Origin: an uncultured Ruminococcus sp.
GTDB lineage: Bacteria; Bacillota; Clostridia; Oscillospirales; Ruminococcaceae
Direction of reading: 5' to 3'
NCBI GenBank assembly: GCA_937902395.1
Contig: CALGTV010000065.1
Location: forward strand, 1-64,000
Length of the DNA: 64,000 nt
The notes under the pieces are model-generated. The model was not told the DNA's origin. It did no database searches and was given only the letters and a program-made list of their open reading frames with translations. Shown piece by piece: positions 1 to 8,509 of the stretch. The translations under genes were made by a program, and so were the position numbers. How positions within the stretch are numbered: position 1 is the stretch's first letter; every line of letters begins with the position of its first letter.

Positions 1-798
1 GGATTTCCTAATGTAGGAAAATCTACATTTCTTTCCCGCGTAACCAATGCCAGACCTAAGATTGCAAACTATCATTTTACCACCTTAAATCCCAATTTAG
101 GGGTTGTGGATATGGAAGAAGGAAAAGGCTTTGTAATTGCTGATATTCCGGGACTCATTGAAGGTGCTTCCGAAGGTGTAGGCTTAGGTCATGAGTTTTT
201 GCGTCACATTGAACGTACCAAAGTCATTATCCATATGGTAGATGCTGCCGGAAGTGAAGGAAGAGACCCCATTGCGGATATCTATGCAATTGACAAAGAA
301 CTGATGGCATACAATCCCGATATTGCTAACAGACCTCAGGTTATTGCAGCAAATAAAACAGACATGATTTATGAAGGGGAAAACGAAATCATTGAAAAAT
401 TACGTGCTGAATTTGAACCTAAAGGCATCTCTGTATATCCTATTTCTGCAGTCAGCGGTAAAGGTGTCAAAGAGCTGTTATACCATGTAACGCAGATGTT
501 AGACGGATTAGATGATGCACCGGTTATTTTTGAACAAGAGTTTTTCCCTGATGAAATGTTAGTCAGTGGAGAGGAACCTTTCAGCGTTATCTACGATGAA
601 GAAGAGGATGAGTACGTCATTGAAGGTCCCCGCATCGAAAAAATGTTAGGCTACACCAATTTGGAAAGTGAAAAAGGCTTTGTATTCTTCCAGAACTTCT
701 TAAAAGATACAGGTATTTTAGAGCAATTAGAAGCACTCGGAATTGAAGAAGGCGATACGGTGCGTATGTACGGCTTACAATTCGATTATTACAAATAA
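1..798 (+). CDS. obgE: Obg family GTPase, 5'-truncated
   Basis: Ribosome-associated essential GTPase involved in 50S assembly. The reading frame is open from base 1, so the N-terminal glycine-rich Obg fold lies outside the window. The visible part starts in the G1 loop (GFPNVGKST), followed by G3 (DIPG) and G4 (NKTD). The last ~70 residues match the C-terminal OCT domain. It is followed by yhbY and nadD, an order common in Firmicutes. It ends with TAA at 796-798. This is host-type chromosomal sequence, unlike what follows after 1.86 kb. Confidence 0.95.
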   Translation, partial: GFPNVGKSTFLSRVTNARPKIANYHFTTLNPNLGVVDMEEGKGFVIADIPGLIEGASEGVGLGHEFLRHIERTKVIIHMVDAAGSEGRDPIADIYAIDKELMAYNPDIANRPQVIAANKTDMIYEGENEIIEKLRAEFEPKGISVYPISAVSGKGVKELLYHVTQMLDGLDDAPVIFEQEFFPDEMLVSGEEPFSVIYDEEEDEYVIEGPRIEKMLGYTNLESEKGFVFFQNFLKDTGILEQLEALGIEEGDTVRMYGLQFDYYK

Positions 799-833
799 AA
801 CATTTATTTCTTATATACAGGCAGGAGAATGTT

Positions 834-1124
834 ATGACCAGTAAACAAAGAGCATATTTAATGGGTCTTGCAAGTACCATGGACCCGATTTTTCAGGTTG
901 GAAAATCCAGTCTGACACCGGAAGTAACCACAGCAGTTTTGGAATCCTTCAATAACAGGGAATTAATCAAAGTGGCTGTGTTAAAAAATTGTTTTGATGA
1001 TCCCAAAGAAATCGCAAATATGTTAGCGGAACGAACCCATTCACAGGTAGTAAAAGTCATCGGCAAAAAAATCATACTCTACAAAGAGAATAAGGATAAC
1101 AAAAAAATTTTTCTGCCGGAATAA
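834..1124 (+). CDS. yhbY: YhbY/CRM-domain RNA-binding protein
   Basis: Small ribosome-assembly factor of 96 residues, the usual family length, consisting of one CRM domain. The N-terminus has the typical KQRAYLMGLA helix, and the segment after it has the GK and helix pattern seen in YhbY. An AGGAG ribosome binding site stands 5-6 nt before the ATG. It lies between obg and nadD in the same direction, probably one host operon. Confidence 0.9.
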   Translation: MTSKQRAYLMGLASTMDPIFQVGKSSLTPEVTTAVLESFNNRELIKVAVLKNCFDDPKEIANMLAERTHSQVVKVIGKKIILYKENKDNKKIFLPE

Positions 1125-1179
1125 CTTTTCATGTTTTTTAGAATACACTTAGATACCATGTGCCACGGAGGTATTTACG

Positions 1180-1797
1180 ATGCAGAATAAAGGAAACAGA
1201 ATCGGCATCCTGGGCGGTACCTTTAATCCCATTCATAACGGTCATCTCAAACTGGCAGAAGCTGCCCGCAAAGCAGAACAATTGGATAAGATTCTTATAA
1301 TGCCAAGCGGACATTCTTATTTAAAATCCCATATGCAGGTATTGGATGGACAAAAACGGTATGAAATGGTAAAACTGGCAGTCTCGGATATCCCGTACCT
1401 TTCTGCCTCTGACATGGAAATCATGCGAGCGGGAAATACCTATACTTACGAAACTTTGGCACTGTTAAAAAAGCAATATCCTGATGATATTTTCTATTTC
1501 ATAATGGGTGCAGATAATCTTTTTTCCATTGAAAACTGGGTAAAACCGGAAGAAATATTTGCAAACTGTATCATACTTGTAGCAGTAAGAAACCATATGG
1601 ACGACGATTGTCTGAAAACGAAAGCAGAAGAATTAAAAGTACGCTTTTTAGCAGATATCAGACTGCTTCCTTTTGATGCCGTAGCTATTTCTTCCACCCA
1701 AATCCGTAATTGCGTATTAAATGGGGAACCCATTGATACACTTGTGCCCAAAAAAGTTGCCTCATACATCCGAAAACAGCATTTATATAATATATAA
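1180..1797 (+). CDS. nadD: Nicotinate-nucleotide adenylyltransferase
   Basis: NAD biosynthesis enzyme that adenylates nicotinate mononucleotide. The N-terminus GILGGTFNPIHNGHL carries the nucleotidyltransferase signature with the HxGH motif, and ISSTQIR near the C-terminus is the second nucleotide-binding motif. Its 205 residues match family length, and it starts after a GGAGG site. Downstream, where hosts usually have yqeK and rsfS, there is only an AT-rich stretch and then minus-strand phage-type genes. The host segment therefore ends just after this gene. Confidence 0.95.
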   Translation: MQNKGNRIGILGGTFNPIHNGHLKLAEAARKAEQLDKILIMPSGHSYLKSHMQVLDGQKRYEMVKLAVSDIPYLSASDMEIMRAGNTYTYETLALLKKQYPDDIFYFIMGADNLFSIENWVKPEEIFANCIILVAVRNHMDDDCLKTKAEELKVRFLADIRLLPFDAVAISSTQIRNCVLNGEPIDTLVPKKVASYIRKQHLYNI

Positions 1798-1859
1798 TAT
1801 AATATATGTAATTATTTCTACCTGATTTTTTCAGTGAATAACCCCGACTTTTTCCGTTT

Positions 1860-2204
1860 TTATGTTTCGCCGCCGTATCCACTTTCGATGAACAAGTACC
1901 CCGGCAGTTTGGGATAGAGTTCAACCTCGACAAGGTATCCCTTCTCTATCAATTCATTCACTGCCGCACGAGTCGTATCTACATTTATTCCTAACTCCTT
2001 TGCCGCGGCACTTGAACTGAACCCGAACTCATAGCCCTACTGGTTCTCACTGAAATAACTCCATAGCTTAAAGGCGTTGCCCTTCAAAGTTCGTCTGGCT
2101 TTTTGCAACGCCTTTCTGTTCGTTATCGTATAGGGGTTATCAGCATTAGCCTCCGTCTTAACAACCCTTATCGCTTTCTAATTTGGGAAAAGTTTCGGTA
2201 ACAT
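1860..2204 (-). CDS. Winged-helix DNA-binding protein with two in-frame TAG codons
   Basis: Reads as a 114-residue protein only if TAG at codons 9 and 56 is sense (glutamine). A strong GAGG site precedes the ATG, and TAA ends it at 1860. The middle and C-terminal parts (AFKLWSYF, then KELGINVDTTRAAVNELIEKGYL as a helix-turn-helix and wing) look like a replication-initiator or repressor winged helix. It is the phage gene nearest the host segment. Its target is unknown. It follows 2225-2713 with 20 nt spacing. Confidence 0.75.
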
Positions 2205-2224
2205 TTCCTCTCTCACCTCACGCT

Positions 2225-2713
2225 TTACTTTCTTACAACGAAGGGATAGATAACCCCCTCTATTCTTGGAACAACCTTAGAGAAGATGATTACCGGACTG
2301 AACTCGTCTCTTGCCCAAACCTCGTAGTCCTCAAAGTACTCAAGGTGCTTATCTCTTATCCACACCTTTACGCCGTGGTCTCCTTTGAACTCGACGCAAA
2401 TCTTTTTCTTCTTATCTGTTCCCACATTCAGCTCGCCGCAAGGCTCAACCTTTTTGTAGCCTACCCCCATTTCGAGGTTCTCATGCTGGTAGATGTCGTA
2501 AGCACCGAGGTCTGTGTTTGGCTCTTTGATAACCATGCGGTTGATTGCCATGAAGACCTTACCGTCTCCAATCATCTGACAGGTCCAGTAGCCAAATGGA
2601 GTATTTTGCTGTTCGCCCATTGAGACCTGAAGGCAAGTGATAATCTCGCCGGTATAAAGTCCTTTCGCCATTTCAAGCTGGAACTTAAGTTCACCGTTCA
2701 TCTTTTTACTCAT
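2225..2713 (-). CDS. Hypothetical phage protein
   Basis: A 162-residue protein I do not recognise. It is rich in charged residues with alternating hydrophobic positions (e.g. KKKICVEFKGDHGVKVWIRD), suggesting a beta-rich fold. It has no signal peptide or membrane segment. A GGAGGG site precedes the ATG. It belongs to the run 3525-1860 of closely packed genes behind the promoter near 3.85 kb. Confidence 0.75.
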   Translation of the reverse strand: MSKKMNGELKFQLEMAKGLYTGEIITCLQVSMGEQQNTPFGYWTCQMIGDGKVFMAINRMVIKEPNTDLGAYDIYQHENLEMGVGYKKVEPCGELNVGTDKKKKICVEFKGDHGVKVWIRDKHLEYFEDYEVWARDEFSPVIIFSKVVPRIEGVIYPFVVRK

Positions 2714-2731
2714 TTGGCACCCTCCCTTTTA

Positions 2732-3247
2732 TTAGTCGAAATCCGGAATTACCAGTTTGATAACGCCTTTCTCGTTGATTTTGTTAATCAACCATTCTCT
2801 TGCCGCCTTACCAACGTTAATGTCGGTCTTAATCGGAACTTTCATTGCTGAGATGTAGTTTCCGCACAGCGCATAGGACTCATGACCAGTATCATCAATC
2901 TTATTGGTAAGAGTGAAAGAGATGTTCTCGAACTCCTTGGGGTCAACTTCTCTATCAAGAGGATTCTCAGACTGTGTAATCCTTACCTGACCTAAGATGT
3001 ATGTGTCATCTTTGTAAGGACGAACCTCTGCGCTGAACACACCCCCGTAGAAAATTGGAACTGGGTCATAGGTTTCCTGAGAGAAGCACTCATACTCAAC
3101 ATCATCGTAGTGCTTTTTGTAATAGTTTACTGCGTTCTGTGCGTCCTGCATAGTAGGGCAAACGGCAAGGATTCTTCTACCGTCACAATCATAACTGAAA
3201 CCAGTTACAATCCATACTTCAGGAAGTGATGTAATATCTTTTCCCAT
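2732..3247 (-). CDS. Hypothetical phage protein
   Basis: A 171-residue protein of unknown role. The frame is open further upstream, but I choose the ATG at 3247 because a GGAGG site lies just before it and this ATG overlaps the stop of the upstream gene (TAATG). The N-terminus begins MGKDITSLPEVWIVTGF. No known motif is visible. Confidence 0.75.
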   Translation of the reverse strand: MGKDITSLPEVWIVTGFSYDCDGRRILAVCPTMQDAQNAVNYYKKHYDDVEYECFSQETYDPVPIFYGGVFSAEVRPYKDDTYILGQVRITQSENPLDREVDPKEFENISFTLTNKIDDTGHESYALCGNYISAMKVPIKTDINVGKAAREWLINKINEKGVIKLVIPDFD

Positions 3248-3525
3248 TAGTAAACCTCCAGTTCTGTAACTCTTACAAGGCAATCACACTCGAAGTTACC
3301 CCTCTTAGCAGAAGCAGCCTTGAACTCTGTCAGAGCCTTGAGACCCTCGATTGTAAGAGAACGAACAGCTTCCATATCATTCTCTTCTGCCGCCTCACCA
3401 ATCAGAGTGTTGTAAGTATCTCTGATGTACTCAGCACCAGACTTCCAAGCTTCATATCTACCGACACGGGCGATTCTTTCACCGTTGGAAAACTCAACCA
3501 ACCAAACCTTCATTCTCTCATCCAT
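3247..3525 (-). CDS. Hypothetical phage protein
   Basis: A 92-residue protein whose TAA overlaps the downstream ATG (TAATG), suggesting translational coupling. Residues around WLVEFSNGERIARVGRYEAW look like a small beta hairpin followed by helices. No recognised family. Confidence 0.7.
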   Translation of the reverse strand: MDERMKVWLVEFSNGERIARVGRYEAWKSGAEYIRDTYNTLIGEAAEENDMEAVRSLTIEGLKALTEFKAASAKRGNFECDCLVRVTELEVY

Positions 3526-3541
3526 AATCTTTTCCTCCCTT

Positions 3542-3799
3542 TCAGATTAAACCTCTGTCTTTTGCCGTCAGGGGATAGTTTTTGATGTACTCCCCGATAT
3601 TCTCTTTTACCTTTCCTGCTCTCAGGAGTCTGCCGAATCTCTTCGCCGCCCTACCTCTGATGATTGGTGCGTGGTAGGAAGTTGAGAAGAGAAGGAGCGC
3701 ATCTTCGATGAGGGCGTTTCCGCTATTCACATATGCAACCTGTAAGTCACACATTCTGCGAGCCTGCTGGCTCCATGATGCCGGTCTCCACTTTTTCAT
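3542..3799 (-). CDS. Hypothetical phage protein
   Basis: An 85-residue, basic, mostly helical protein that is the first gene after the promoter at 3823-3859. The N-terminus MKKWRPASWSQQARRM is strongly positive, so nucleic-acid binding is possible but not shown. Confidence 0.7.
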   Translation of the reverse strand: MKKWRPASWSQQARRMCDLQVAYVNSGNALIEDALLLFSTSYHAPIIRGRAAKRFGRLLRAGKVKENIGEYIKNYPLTAKDRGLI

Positions 3800-3822
3800 T
3801 TCTTTAACCCCTTTCTCATTTT

Positions 3823-3859
3823 CTATAATAATTATACCAAAAATTATAGAAAATGTAAA
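3823..3859 (-). promoter_or_regulatory. Early-type sigma70 promoter
   Basis: The minus strand has TTTACA, a 17-bp spacer and TATAAT followed by the conserved TATTATAGAAA. It drives the 3799-1860 gene run. Confidence 0.85.
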
Positions 3860-3880
3860 GAGATAAGGGACTCAAAATTT

Positions 3881-5302
3881 TTACTTGATTTCCTTGACTT
3901 TAATCACAGGCATTTCAACATTTGCATACTCTTCATCAAGATGACGAAGCTGACAAAGAACTCCCCATCTCATTCTTACCGCAGGAGTAAGACAGTACTT
4001 TTTAAAATCCTCAGTCTCAATGTCCTTTACGGACTTAACGTGAGGAAAAAGTAACTTCAGAAAAGCAGTGCAGTTCTTCTTAATTGCTTCAAAGTTTCTC
4101 GCATCGCAGTTACCCTCCACTTCAAGAAGTTCATCAACGATAGCTCTGTAGTAGAATTCCTCTCTCATCTCGTGGAAGAGTTCTGTTAAGTAGTTGGCAC
4201 TTAAGCCCCAACCCTCGAACTTTCTTTCCTCAGAGAAACGACCAATCTTCCAACCCTCAATGATGCCGCTGAATCTGTCGATAAAAGCTGATTCATTGAA
4301 CATCTTGGGGAGAGTTGAGAACATATTGTGTTTCTCAATATCCATCTGACCGCAAGGAATATTACCGACCAGAGTTAAACCAGCATCAGCAGTACCGCAG
4401 TAGTTACCAATTCTGATTTCGCCGCTTTCCAGATAGGGCTTAAGCACACCAGTCATCTCTTCAGGATTTGCACACTTAAGAGTCTGGCACTCGTCCCAGA
4501 TTACGTTGTCGTACTTACCGAAGTAACCAACAGCCTTTGTTGTGTTGTTATAGAACGCTGTTGCTCTGGAAACTGTACCTGATGTAAGCCAGTTGTAAAC
4601 TGAAAGCTGTGAGTAGCAGTAAGACTTTGCTGACCCCTTGATAGAGAGTTCAAGCTGATTCATTCTCTTCTCAACGGAAGGGAGGAATCTTTGAAGGAGA
4701 GTAAGTTTTGCTTCCTCGTCCATCGCATCGGGATTGAAGTTCAGTCCTGCAAGAAGAACATCAATCCATTCTGCTGTTGTGAACTGCTTGCGTCCGTCCT
4801 GATACTCACGAAGGTTTGTGGTGTAAGGACAAAGAGGTGTGAACTCAATTAACTGAGTTCTGCCGCAGTCGTAAGAAAGAGTAATCTCACCCCATGCACC
4901 GTCCGCATTAAGTAACTGCTTTTTGTGTTCGCTTACCACGGACCAGTCAAGAACTCCTTCGCCCTTCTTCTTAGGGAATCCATACTCAGGAAGAGAGAAG
5001 CAAAGCTCATCATTCGCATAGTCAAATTCAATCTTAACCTTTGTGAGGAGTTTGATTTGACCACCTGCTGTATGACGAGCCTCAAGGAGTTTTAAGTTCC
5101 AGTCATTAGGCTTGAGTCTCATTTCCTTTACATACTCGCTAAGGTCGAACGCCTGAAGCACCCCGTCCTTATCAGTGAACTTCTGAAGAAGCCAAGATTT
5201 CACATCAGCCGGCAGGTCCAAGAAGTTCATCAGAGTTGTTGCGGTTACTGTCTTATGAATTGTAGCACTTGGAAATGCTGCTCTCACCTTTGATTCGTTC
5301 AT
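3881..5302 (-). CDS. BrxL-like AAA+ ATPase (stand-alone)
   Basis: A 473-residue protein resembling the ATPase core of BrxL, the Lon-like/MCM-like factor of BREX defence. The middle carries a Walker A-like loop (ELSIKGSAKSY), then SGTVSRATAFY, a Walker B-like segment (YDNVIWDECQ) and LVGNIPCG, followed by a FIDRFSG segment. These occur in the order expected for BrxL. No other brx gene is nearby and it is alone on its transcript. The canonical GKS is replaced by AKS. Possible roles are a replication helicase, a decoy or a modulator of host BREX; none is shown by the sequence. Confidence 0.65.
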   Translation of the reverse strand: MNESKVRAAFPSATIHKTVTATTLMNFLDLPADVKSWLLQKFTDKDGVLQAFDLSEYVKEMRLKPNDWNLKLLEARHTAGGQIKLLTKVKIEFDYANDELCFSLPEYGFPKKKGEGVLDWSVVSEHKKQLLNADGAWGEITLSYDCGRTQLIEFTPLCPYTTNLREYQDGRKQFTTAEWIDVLLAGLNFNPDAMDEEAKLTLLQRFLPSVEKRMNQLELSIKGSAKSYCYSQLSVYNWLTSGTVSRATAFYNNTTKAVGYFGKYDNVIWDECQTLKCANPEEMTGVLKPYLESGEIRIGNYCGTADAGLTLVGNIPCGQMDIEKHNMFSTLPKMFNESAFIDRFSGIIEGWKIGRFSEERKFEGWGLSANYLTELFHEMREEFYYRAIVDELLEVEGNCDARNFEAIKKNCTAFLKLLFPHVKSVKDIETEDFKKYCLTPAVRMRWGVLCQLRHLDEEYANVEMPVIKVKEIK

Positions 5303-5328
5303 TTATTTAATCATTCCTTTCCTTACTT

Positions 5329-5366
5329 TCTATAATAATTATAGCATAATTTTTAAGAATTGTAAA
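5329..5366 (-). promoter_or_regulatory. Early-type sigma70 promoter
   Basis: TTTACA, 17 bp and TATAAT with the TATTATAGAAA extension on the minus strand, directly upstream of the BrxL-like gene. Confidence 0.85.
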
Positions 5367-5389
5367 GAAAGAAAATTCTCAAAAATTAT

Positions 5390-5737
5390 TCAGTCGTGAG
5401 TGATTGCATAGTCACCGAGATAGAGGATTTCTTCCTCGCCATTCATCCAGCAATCAGCGAAGGTGTCCAGCATTTCCTCTGCCATTCCTTCTGCAATTTT
5501 CCAGACAAGTTCATCCCATTTGCCGTTTTGCTTTGCCCAGTCAACTGCAATCTCACCAACGGTAAGAGTCCCCACATAAGGAACATCAATCGAACCATCC
5601 GGTTCATCTTCCATGCCGCGGTTGATGTAATCGATAACCTCTATCTCATCGTCAATCAGGATAGTTTTGGCGAGGAGTTTCAAATCACCGAAGCACCTTG
5701 GGTCCATGTGCTCTTTTCTGTCAGTTAAGTAATACAT
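5390..5737 (-). CDS. Hypothetical acidic phage protein
   Basis: A 115-residue acidic protein. The start at 5737 is preferred because a GGAGGAG site precedes it and the ATG overlaps the previous stop (TTAATG). The upstream extension of the frame overlaps the neighbouring gene. No known motif. Confidence 0.75.
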   Translation of the reverse strand: MYYLTDRKEHMDPRCFGDLKLLAKTILIDDEIEVIDYINRGMEDEPDGSIDVPYVGTLTVGEIAVDWAKQNGKWDELVWKIAEGMAEEMLDTFADCWMNGEEEILYLGDYAITHD

Positions 5738-6138
5738 TAAGACTCCTCCTCTACTGCACGAAGCAGAAAAATGTAAGAACCAACTTCGAGTGTGATTTCG
5801 CCGCCGCAAGAAATGAGTGCGGAAATGTCCTCATCTTCGCCGTGCTCATAGTCGTTCTTCAGGAAGCCTTTCTCAAGAGGGAACTCGTAGATAGGCTTGC
5901 CGCAACGAGTGTACATACGGTAACTGGTATCAGCTCCGCCGCCGTAGAGAAGCATATTCTCACTGGTAGCGATTTCGTTGTCTGTATGAATATCCCAGAT
6001 AGCATTGAAGATGAGAGTGTCTGCTACGAATGTTTTGAAAATATTCACCGCAGCAACATAAGTAGTAGCGACCTTGCTTGTGCTTTCATATCCGTCCATC
6101 AGACAGATTCTTTCGATAAGAAAAACCGTTCTTTTCAT
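5737..6138 (-). CDS. Hypothetical phage protein
   Basis: A 133-residue protein without recognised domains, coupled to the following gene by a stop/start overlap. It begins MKRTVFLIERICL. It has a few cysteines but no paired zinc motif. Confidence 0.7.
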   Translation of the reverse strand: MKRTVFLIERICLMDGYESTSKVATTYVAAVNIFKTFVADTLIFNAIWDIHTDNEIATSENMLLYGGGADTSYRMYTRCGKPIYEFPLEKGFLKNDYEHGEDEDISALISCGGEITLEVGSYIFLLRAVEEES

Positions 6139-6711
6139 TCACTTCTCCTCTCCGAGTGTTGAAATACACTCTTTAACCTTATCATTGAACGCCGTGAGAA
6201 TCTCTTCAATCTCAACAGGCTTATTATCGTTTGCGTCGACAGCCACATTGTACATATAAGGACGGTCCTCGTAGAACTTATCCTTGCTATGAGTGTGACC
6301 GAAGAGATTGATTACTGCTCTATCAGGGTCCTGCTCAAGACTTGCGGTAAGAACAGGATAGTGGCAGAGGAAGAACTCTCTCTTCTTGTACTTGATGCGA
6401 AGTGCGTCGGCAATCTCAACGATGTTGCTCCAGTTTGTGTACTCGGTAATTTTGGCAGGCGCATCATGATTACCGGTTACCAGATGAATGCGACCATTCA
6501 GCTTATCAAGAACCTCTTTGATGTACGCATAGTCTGTGCCGAGGAAAAAGTCTCCAAGAACATAGATGTCGTCATGAGGGAAAATTGTTTCATTCCAGTT
6601 ACGGATGAGAGCCCCGTTCATTTCCTGAACTGTCTTGAAGCCACGAGGTCCATAGATAAACTCTCTGTCGTGATTGAAGTGAAGGTCGCTTGTGAAAAAG
6701 ATTTTACTCAT
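6139..6711 (-). CDS. Calcineurin-like metallophosphoesterase
   Basis: A 190-residue phosphoesterase with the metal-binding motifs in order: DLHF near the N-terminus, GDFFLG, GNHD, then CHYP and GHTHS. The ATG at 6711 follows a GGAG site; an in-frame TTG lies two codons upstream. The substrate cannot be told. Two more enzymes of this fold occur in the window (38446-39135 and 58355-58933). Confidence 0.9.
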   Translation of the reverse strand: MSKIFFTSDLHFNHDREFIYGPRGFKTVQEMNGALIRNWNETIFPHDDIYVLGDFFLGTDYAYIKEVLDKLNGRIHLVTGNHDAPAKITEYTNWSNIVEIADALRIKYKKREFFLCHYPVLTASLEQDPDRAVINLFGHTHSKDKFYEDRPYMYNVAVDANDNKPVEIEEILTAFNDKVKECISTLGEEK

Positions 6712-7105
6712 AGTCAATCCATTCTCCTTTGTAGTTTTGTTTTCCCCTCATGGGGATGAAGGTTACCGCATTGAACTCTGCGGCAAGTTGTTCTCCTACA
6801 TCATCCATATCTCTATCAGTAGGATTGAAGGAGAAGCTCTCAACCGACTCCATTGAAGTTTCATTATCAAAAAGGAAAAGATAAGTTACATACCATGTTG
6901 TTTTATCCATAGGTTGCTCCTCCCATTCTTTCAGTTTGCTCTTCGCCGCCGCGTCGTTCTTCATAAAAGTGTGAAGTCGATTGAATTTGCAGTAGTCACA
7001 GGAACCATGATTGCGACAAGTTTTGTCAAAGTTCTTGGACCTCGCACTGCCGCGCCACGGCTTGCGATGTTCTTTCCCATGTTCTATTGCCTTATCCATC
7101 GACAT
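6704..7105 (-). CDS. Hypothetical protein with cysteine cluster
   Basis: A 133-residue protein. A CRNHGSCDYCKFNRLH segment near residues 30-45 could bind zinc. The rest is acidic with no known motif. It overlaps the start of the phosphoesterase by a few nucleotides. Confidence 0.7.
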   Translation of the reverse strand: MSMDKAIEHGKEHRKPWRGSARSKNFDKTCRNHGSCDYCKFNRLHTFMKNDAAAKSKLKEWEEQPMDKTTWYVTYLFLFDNETSMESVESFSFNPTDRDMDDVGEQLAAEFNAVTFIPMRGKQNYKGEWIDYE

Positions 7106-7117
7106 TCAAATCACTCC

Positions 7118-7462
7118 TTACCACCAAAGATGAATGATGAATTCCTTTGGTAAATCTCCTTTGACCATCATTTCAAACAGTCTGTAACGAACTTTGTCTC
7201 TGTTTGACTTCGGATGTAATGTCTTTAAGATTTCCTTTTCAGACATATCATCGAACTCAACGTCCTCTTCTGCGAAATCATACAGACTTTCAAAGAAGTA
7301 GTCCTCTCTGATTTCGATATAGGACTCATTACCGCCGCCATAGCAGTGCATATCTTGGAACTCACTGAAAATATCGTGAGAGGATAATCCTTCGATTTCT
7401 CCCATCGCATCCACTAAATCGTGAATGTCAATGACAAACTTTGTTTTTACTATATCAAGCAT
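7118..7462 (-). CDS. Hypothetical phage protein
   Basis: A 114-residue acidic protein ending in a short basic stretch. No recognised motif. It is preceded by a GGAGG site and lies between co-directional phage genes. Confidence 0.65.
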   Translation of the reverse strand: MLDIVKTKFVIDIHDLVDAMGEIEGLSSHDIFSEFQDMHCYGGGNESYIEIREDYFFESLYDFAEEDVEFDDMSEKEILKTLHPKSNRDKVRYRLFEMMVKGDLPKEFIIHLWW

Positions 7463-7474
7463 TGCCGCCCCTCC

Positions 7475-7963
7475 TTAATACCATTCCCAGTACTCAACTG
7501 TTCCTTCGTCCCACTCTTCAGTCTTGTCAAGCTCTTCGTAGAACTCAGTGAATCTGTAGCAATAAGTGATAAGGTCTGCGACGTACCACTCATTGTACTC
7601 AGTTCCACCGAAGAAGAAACCGCTTGAAGTAGGGAAGAGTCTTTCTGCTACCTCGATGACCTTCTCCTGATTCTCCTGTGCACTAAGGAAAACTCTTACT
7701 TCCTTGTAAAGGTCCCAGTTCTCATCCTCGAACCAGCCGTCCTGAATGCACTGGTAATAGCCGTAGATGTTAGAAAGACCAGCTTCGATGATTGTCTTAC
7801 GCATTGTACCGATAAGCTCCTTGAACTTCTCCTTTGGGAAGTTTGTAAGACCGTTGTCTTCAAAGTTCTCAAGGTTCTCTGCACACCACTTACGAACACA
7901 GTTCACCTTTCTCATATAGATAGCCTCTTCGCCGTTGTGTCTGATTTCCATATCAAGTCCCAT
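7475..7963 (-). CDS. Conserved phage protein, MGLD family
   Basis: A 162-residue member of a widespread phage family recognised by its N-terminal MGLDMEI, a KVNCVRKWC segment and the C-terminal PTSSGFFFGGTEYNEWY block. Function is unknown for the family. A shorter relative lies at 16505-17035. Confidence 0.75.
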   Translation of the reverse strand: MGLDMEIRHNGEEAIYMRKVNCVRKWCAENLENFEDNGLTNFPKEKFKELIGTMRKTIIEAGLSNIYGYYQCIQDGWFEDENWDLYKEVRVFLSAQENQEKVIEVAERLFPTSSGFFFGGTEYNEWYVADLITYCYRFTEFYEELDKTEEWDEGTVEYWEWY

Positions 7964-7983
7964 AATTCTTTTCTCCTTTTCTC

Positions 7984-8253
7984 TTAGTGGTCAGTACCGT
8001 AGCCGCTGTGAACAACGGTACCATCATCGGTTGCGAATTCAATTAAGCAGCCGGGCTGCCAACCGACATAGTTGATGTGAGTGAGCTTACCGAACTCTGT
8101 CACTTCCCAAATCTCGTAAGACTCAGAAACAATGTCCTGCATATCAATGTAGTGGACCAGTTCGCTGAGCGTCATAAGAGAAGATGTTCTCAGCTCATCT
8201 TCGGTGTCAATGTCGAGAATTCTCTGAACGAGAAATAAAACTTCCTTTGTCAT
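7984..8253 (-). CDS. Hypothetical phage protein
   Basis: An 89-residue protein that begins MTKEVLFLVQRILDID. It has no recognised motif and ends the run that starts at the promoter near 8.37 kb. A possible short ORF directly upstream lacks a normal start and is not called. Confidence 0.65.
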   Translation of the reverse strand: MTKEVLFLVQRILDIDTEDELRTSSLMTLSELVHYIDMQDIVSESYEIWEVTEFGKLTHINYVGWQPGCLIEFATDDGTVVHSGYGTDH

Positions 8254-8354
8254 ATTTCAAACTCCTCTCCAAATACTTCTCTTACCCACTCTTGGAAGTC
8301 TTCATCTTCCTCGATGCCGGGTACTCATTCTTTTTTTCTTTCCTTTCCTCATTT

Positions 8355-8392
8355 TCTATAATAATTATAACAAAAATTTTAGAAAAAGTAAA
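8355..8392 (-). promoter_or_regulatory. Early-type sigma70 promoter
   Basis: TTTACT, 17 bp and TATAAT on the minus strand with the usual TATTATAGAAA extension. It abuts the terminator at 8385-8440. Confidence 0.8.
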
Positions 8393-8440
8393 GGGCTAAG
8401 AACTTTAAAATTTTCTTTAAGAAAATCAGTTCTTAGCCCC
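8385..8440 (-). terminator. Rho-independent terminator ending the tRNA-array transcript
   Basis: On the minus strand GGGCTAAGAAC pairs with GTTCTTAGCCC around an AT-rich loop and is followed by a T-rich tract. That tract merges into the -35 box of the next promoter. Confidence 0.75.
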
Positions 8441-8509
8441 ATGAAAGAAAGGAAGTATTATGATTATGTTGGAGCTCTCGACAGGAATCGAACCTGCAAC
8501 CTACTGATT

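Noticed and set aside
8254..8330. Short ORF of about 24 codons upstream of 7984-8253
   Set aside because: The frame encodes an acidic peptide but has no usable start codon; it may be a remnant.
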